NCBI GenBank assembly: GCA_963802635.1
Contig: CAWDJJ010000001.1
Location: 1,550,001 to 1,614,000 of the forward strand
Direction: 5' to 3'
DNA from: CAVTLG01 sp963802635
GTDB taxonomy: Bacteria > Chloroflexota > Ktedonobacteria > Ktedonobacterales > Ktedonobacteraceae
DNA length: 64,000 nt
Below, piece by piece: positions 61,931 through 64,000 of this stretch (position 1 is its first letter; each line of letters starts with the position of its first letter). A model generated the notes under the pieces. It was not told the origin of the DNA, made no database searches, and worked only from the letters and a program-made list of their open reading frames with translations. A program made the translations under genes and the position numbers.

Positions 61931-63538
61931 TCAATCGTAATGCTTCGCCTGTGCCCAGAGCACCGCGAATGGTACCTTCGCCTTCGGCTGCCGCAAGATC
62001 AGGATAGGAGCATGATTCTCAAAGTCCACACAATCATCGCAGGAAGTCCTGGCGGCCAGCGTCACCGAGCCGAACGCCTGTGTAGCGTCCTGGGGAGCAA
62101 CATTGATCGTGATGATGACCTGGCCGCTACACCCTTGCGGTCCCCAGAGATAGAAGGCGTTGTGTCCGCTGATCGGTGGGGGCAGATGATAGCGTCCACC
62201 AAATTGCACGAGTGCACCAGCCTCGCCATAATTGGAGGTAAAGATGCAGGCCACCCGCTGTTCATCCCTGGGCAGGCTGTGATACACCTGAGCAATCAAC
62301 GCGACCTGTTCCTCCCAGCCAAAGCGATCCGCCAGGGCTTGCGGCAAGCCGTCGATATCGCCTGCATCCTGCTGCGCCCCCCCGTTGCCACTATGGCTAT
62401 AAATATGCCCATACACGGCGGGTGGCAACACCGGCATCACCGCAGGGGCTAGCAGTATAGTACTCACGACCAGCACCACGGGATAGACCGCGACCCATCT
62501 GCGCCAGCGCACCCGCCATTCACCGAAGAGCATCGCCCCACCGGCAAACAACGGCGGGTAGGCCGGTGCCAGAAAATAGGATTTCCCCTGAATCGCGATG
62601 AAGAGCACGAAGAGGATGAGATACGCCCACCCAAAGACCCGATAGCGCGCACCGCGTGCGGAGAAGAAGTACCACAGTCCTGCCCCCCACAAGAGCACCG
62701 AGAGGGGATTCATGCCGAGGATCTGGTTGGCCAGGAAATCAAGCGGCGTCCCACCGGCACTATGATTGTGGGAATAGCCCGCCCAATACTGGAACGATGC
62801 CCAACCATTGGCGGCATTCCAGAGAAGAAATGGCAAAACGAGCGCGAAGGCGATCAGGCCCCCAAACAGCGTCCAACGGGTGAACAGCAGGCGGCGTTGT
62901 GGGGTCAATAGCAATCCGACGATCAGTGCGAACCCCCAGAAGAGGATGGTCTCTTTCGTCAATAATCCCAGGCCAGCCACCAGACCGAATGCGAGGAAGC
63001 CGCGGGGGCGTTCATCGCGCAGCAGGACGATGAGGATGGTGGCGGAAAGCGTCCACCAGAAGGCATCGAAAACATCATAGGTGTAGATGGAGCCGTTTGC
63101 CAGCAGGACGAGGGCCGTCGCCGATGCCAGGGCAGCGAGTCCCTGGACCCACCTCGTGCCGCCGAGGAGCCGGGCCATCAGTCCGGTCAGGATGATTGTC
63201 CCGGCACAGACCAACGCAGAGATCACATGGATGGCCCATAAGGCATTGCCGGTGAGCAAGCGGGGAAGCAGCGTGATCCAGGGAACCAGCGGCGGGACAT
63301 CCACATAGCCAAAGGCGGGATGCTGGCTCATGGCTAGCACATAGAGTTCATCCCGGAAATACCCGTAATTGTCGCCGACCAGGACATGGGCTAGGAATGA
63401 GATGCCAGCGATGATCAGCACGGCGGGAGCGAGGTCGGCGCGGCGAATGAGGGTGGTGATGCCAGCGCTTAGTGATGAAGCGGCGGACATGGCAACCACT
63501 TTTGACGATTGAGAAACGCCTGTCAGCGTGAGTCCCAT
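61931..63538 (-). CDS. PMT/GT39-family membrane glycosyltransferase
   Basis: 535 residues, start ATG 63538 after GAAAGGATC. Ten or so membrane helices. The first outer loop YGYFRDELYVLAMSQHPAFG and DVPPLVPW is typical of PF13231-type PMT_2 enzymes (DE- pair as the catalytic acid/metal site). It would transfer sugar from a polyprenyl donor to a surface acceptor. The C-terminal ~150 residues form an outer domain (SLPRDEQRVACIFTSNYGEAG). GC content and codon use look clearly higher in GC than most neighbours, a sign of separate origin. No neighbours define its pathway. Confidence 0.8.
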   Translation of the reverse strand: MGLTLTGVSQSSKVVAMSAASSLSAGITTLIRRADLAPAVLIIAGISFLAHVLVGDNYGYFRDELYVLAMSQHPAFGYVDVPPLVPWITLLPRLLTGNALWAIHVISALVCAGTIILTGLMARLLGGTRWVQGLAALASATALVLLANGSIYTYDVFDAFWWTLSATILIVLLRDERPRGFLAFGLVAGLGLLTKETILFWGFALIVGLLLTPQRRLLFTRWTLFGGLIAFALVLPFLLWNAANGWASFQYWAGYSHNHSAGGTPLDFLANQILGMNPLSVLLWGAGLWYFFSARGARYRVFGWAYLILFVLFIAIQGKSYFLAPAYPPLFAGGAMLFGEWRVRWRRWVAVYPVVLVVSTILLAPAVMPVLPPAVYGHIYSHSGNGGAQQDAGDIDGLPQALADRFGWEEQVALIAQVYHSLPRDEQRVACIFTSNYGEAGALVQFGGRYHLPPPISGHNAFYLWGPQGCSGQVIITINVAPQDATQAFGSVTLAARTSCDDCVDFENHAPILILRQPKAKVPFAVLWAQAKHYD

Positions 63539-63685
63539 GAGAAAAGATCCTTTCGCGAAAAAAATATCAAGCGACTGCTCTCATGACCATCTTCCCTTGA
63601 AGTGTGCTGAAAGCGAGTATCTCCTTCTCTATTAAGAGCAAGTATACCTGAGATGTGCCAGAAATGCGACTTTTTCCACGAGCAG

Positions 63686-63867
63686 GACGGGCGCGATAAA
63701 TCGGACCCCTACCTTTCGGGCAATAAATTGCCAGAGGGGATGATGATCGCCGTTGCGGGTCTGTTTTTGATGCCACATATCTTCTATCTCCCATGTCATG
63801 ACAGGGATGATAACGCATTACCGCGATTTATCGCGTGTGAGAGTAGGGACCCGATTTATCGCGTCCG
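63686..63867. repeat. inverted repeat pair, MITE-like
   Basis: Left arm GCGCGATAAATCGGACCCCTAC (about 63690-63711) matches the reverse complement of GTAGGGACCCGATTTATCGC (63843-63862) with few changes. Inside are GGCAAT-AA-ATTGCC and CGCGATTTATCGCG palindromes. Together they look like a small transposable element or its remnant. No gene is supported between 63539 and 64000. Confidence 0.55.
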
Positions 63868-64000
63868 TTTCCCCATCCCTGTTATGCATCTTGCCACGCA
63901 GTTATCATCATTTCTTTTCTTCATATACCAATTTATTTGATCATGAATTATTATTGGAAGAGTTTCATCTGTTTTACTATTGCATATTCGCATATTAATA

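Noticed and set aside
1..64000. tRNA or rRNA genes, prophage or CRISPR-Cas
   Set aside because: I looked for T-loop-like GGTTCGAATCC motifs, repeat-spacer arrays and phage structural genes and found none that I could support.

Overview
The window looks like chromosomal DNA of a Ktedonobacteria-type Chloroflexota (or a close relative): moderate GC, short operons with good Shine-Dalgarno sites, membrane-anchored substrate-binding proteins, giant repeat/STAND ATPases, WD40 and TIR pieces, ferritin-like Tat proteins, and many small palindromic repeats and decayed mobile elements. This assignment is inferred from gene content and style; there is no rRNA or other phylogenetic marker and no tRNA that I could recognise.

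Layout. 1-7 kb: housekeeping and sensing: thiL convergent with a coupled fchA-folD one-carbon pair, a peptide-type ABC substrate-binding lipoprotein, and a frameshifted membrane histidine kinase. 7-15 kb: an accessory stretch with a 726-residue protein carrying a C-terminal OTU-like cysteine-protease signature, then a 5.2 kb island bounded by a direct repeat of the 3' end of the endonuclease III gene. The island holds two broken genes, an IS1634-type insertion sequence with clear target duplication, and a nucleotidyltransferase plus partner that resembles a toxin-antitoxin pair. 15.7-24.3 kb: a candidate defence island: a 1775-residue caspase-like/STAND NTPase/helical-repeat protein, a small arginine-rich protein and a second helical-repeat protein in one operon, divergent from a WD40 fragment and a TIR-domain gene that look like remnants of larger signalling proteins.

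24.6-34 kb: metabolic and envelope genes (ferritin-like Tat protein, DUF971, pentapeptide repeat protein, FabG-type reductase, methyltransferase, HTH-GAF regulator, lectin-like beta-sandwich protein, a large glycosyltransferase-39-like membrane protein, a YeaQ-type small membrane protein). 34.4-39 kb: yebC, ruvC, ruvA and a membrane-anchored type I periplasmic-binding protein. 39-47 kb: small helical protein, a frameshifted PucR-like regulator, G1 (glutamic) peptidase, CoxG-like SRPBCC protein and a tandem pair of unrecognised paralogues with disordered N termini. 47-57 kb: UvrD-like helicase, glycosidase-like lipoprotein, an ECF transporter module (S-like membrane protein, EcfA1, EcfA2) without EcfT, and a second membrane-anchored binding protein. 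57-64 kb: HAD phosphatase, WYL regulator, LysM-transglycosylase, an ArsR-type regulator with a well-defined promoter and operator, and a GC-rich PMT-family glycosyltransferase.

Across the window there are several families of palindromic repeats (113 bp nested palindromes at 31.2 and 39.1 kb with a remnant at 0.4 kb; 60 bp hairpins at 33.8 and 34.4 kb; an inverted repeat pair at 63.7-63.9 kb) and at least six genes interrupted by a frameshift, some of which may be sequencing errors. The most interesting candidate system is the caspase-like/STAND operon at 15.9-22.8 kb with its palindromic operator and neighbouring TIR/WD40 remnants.
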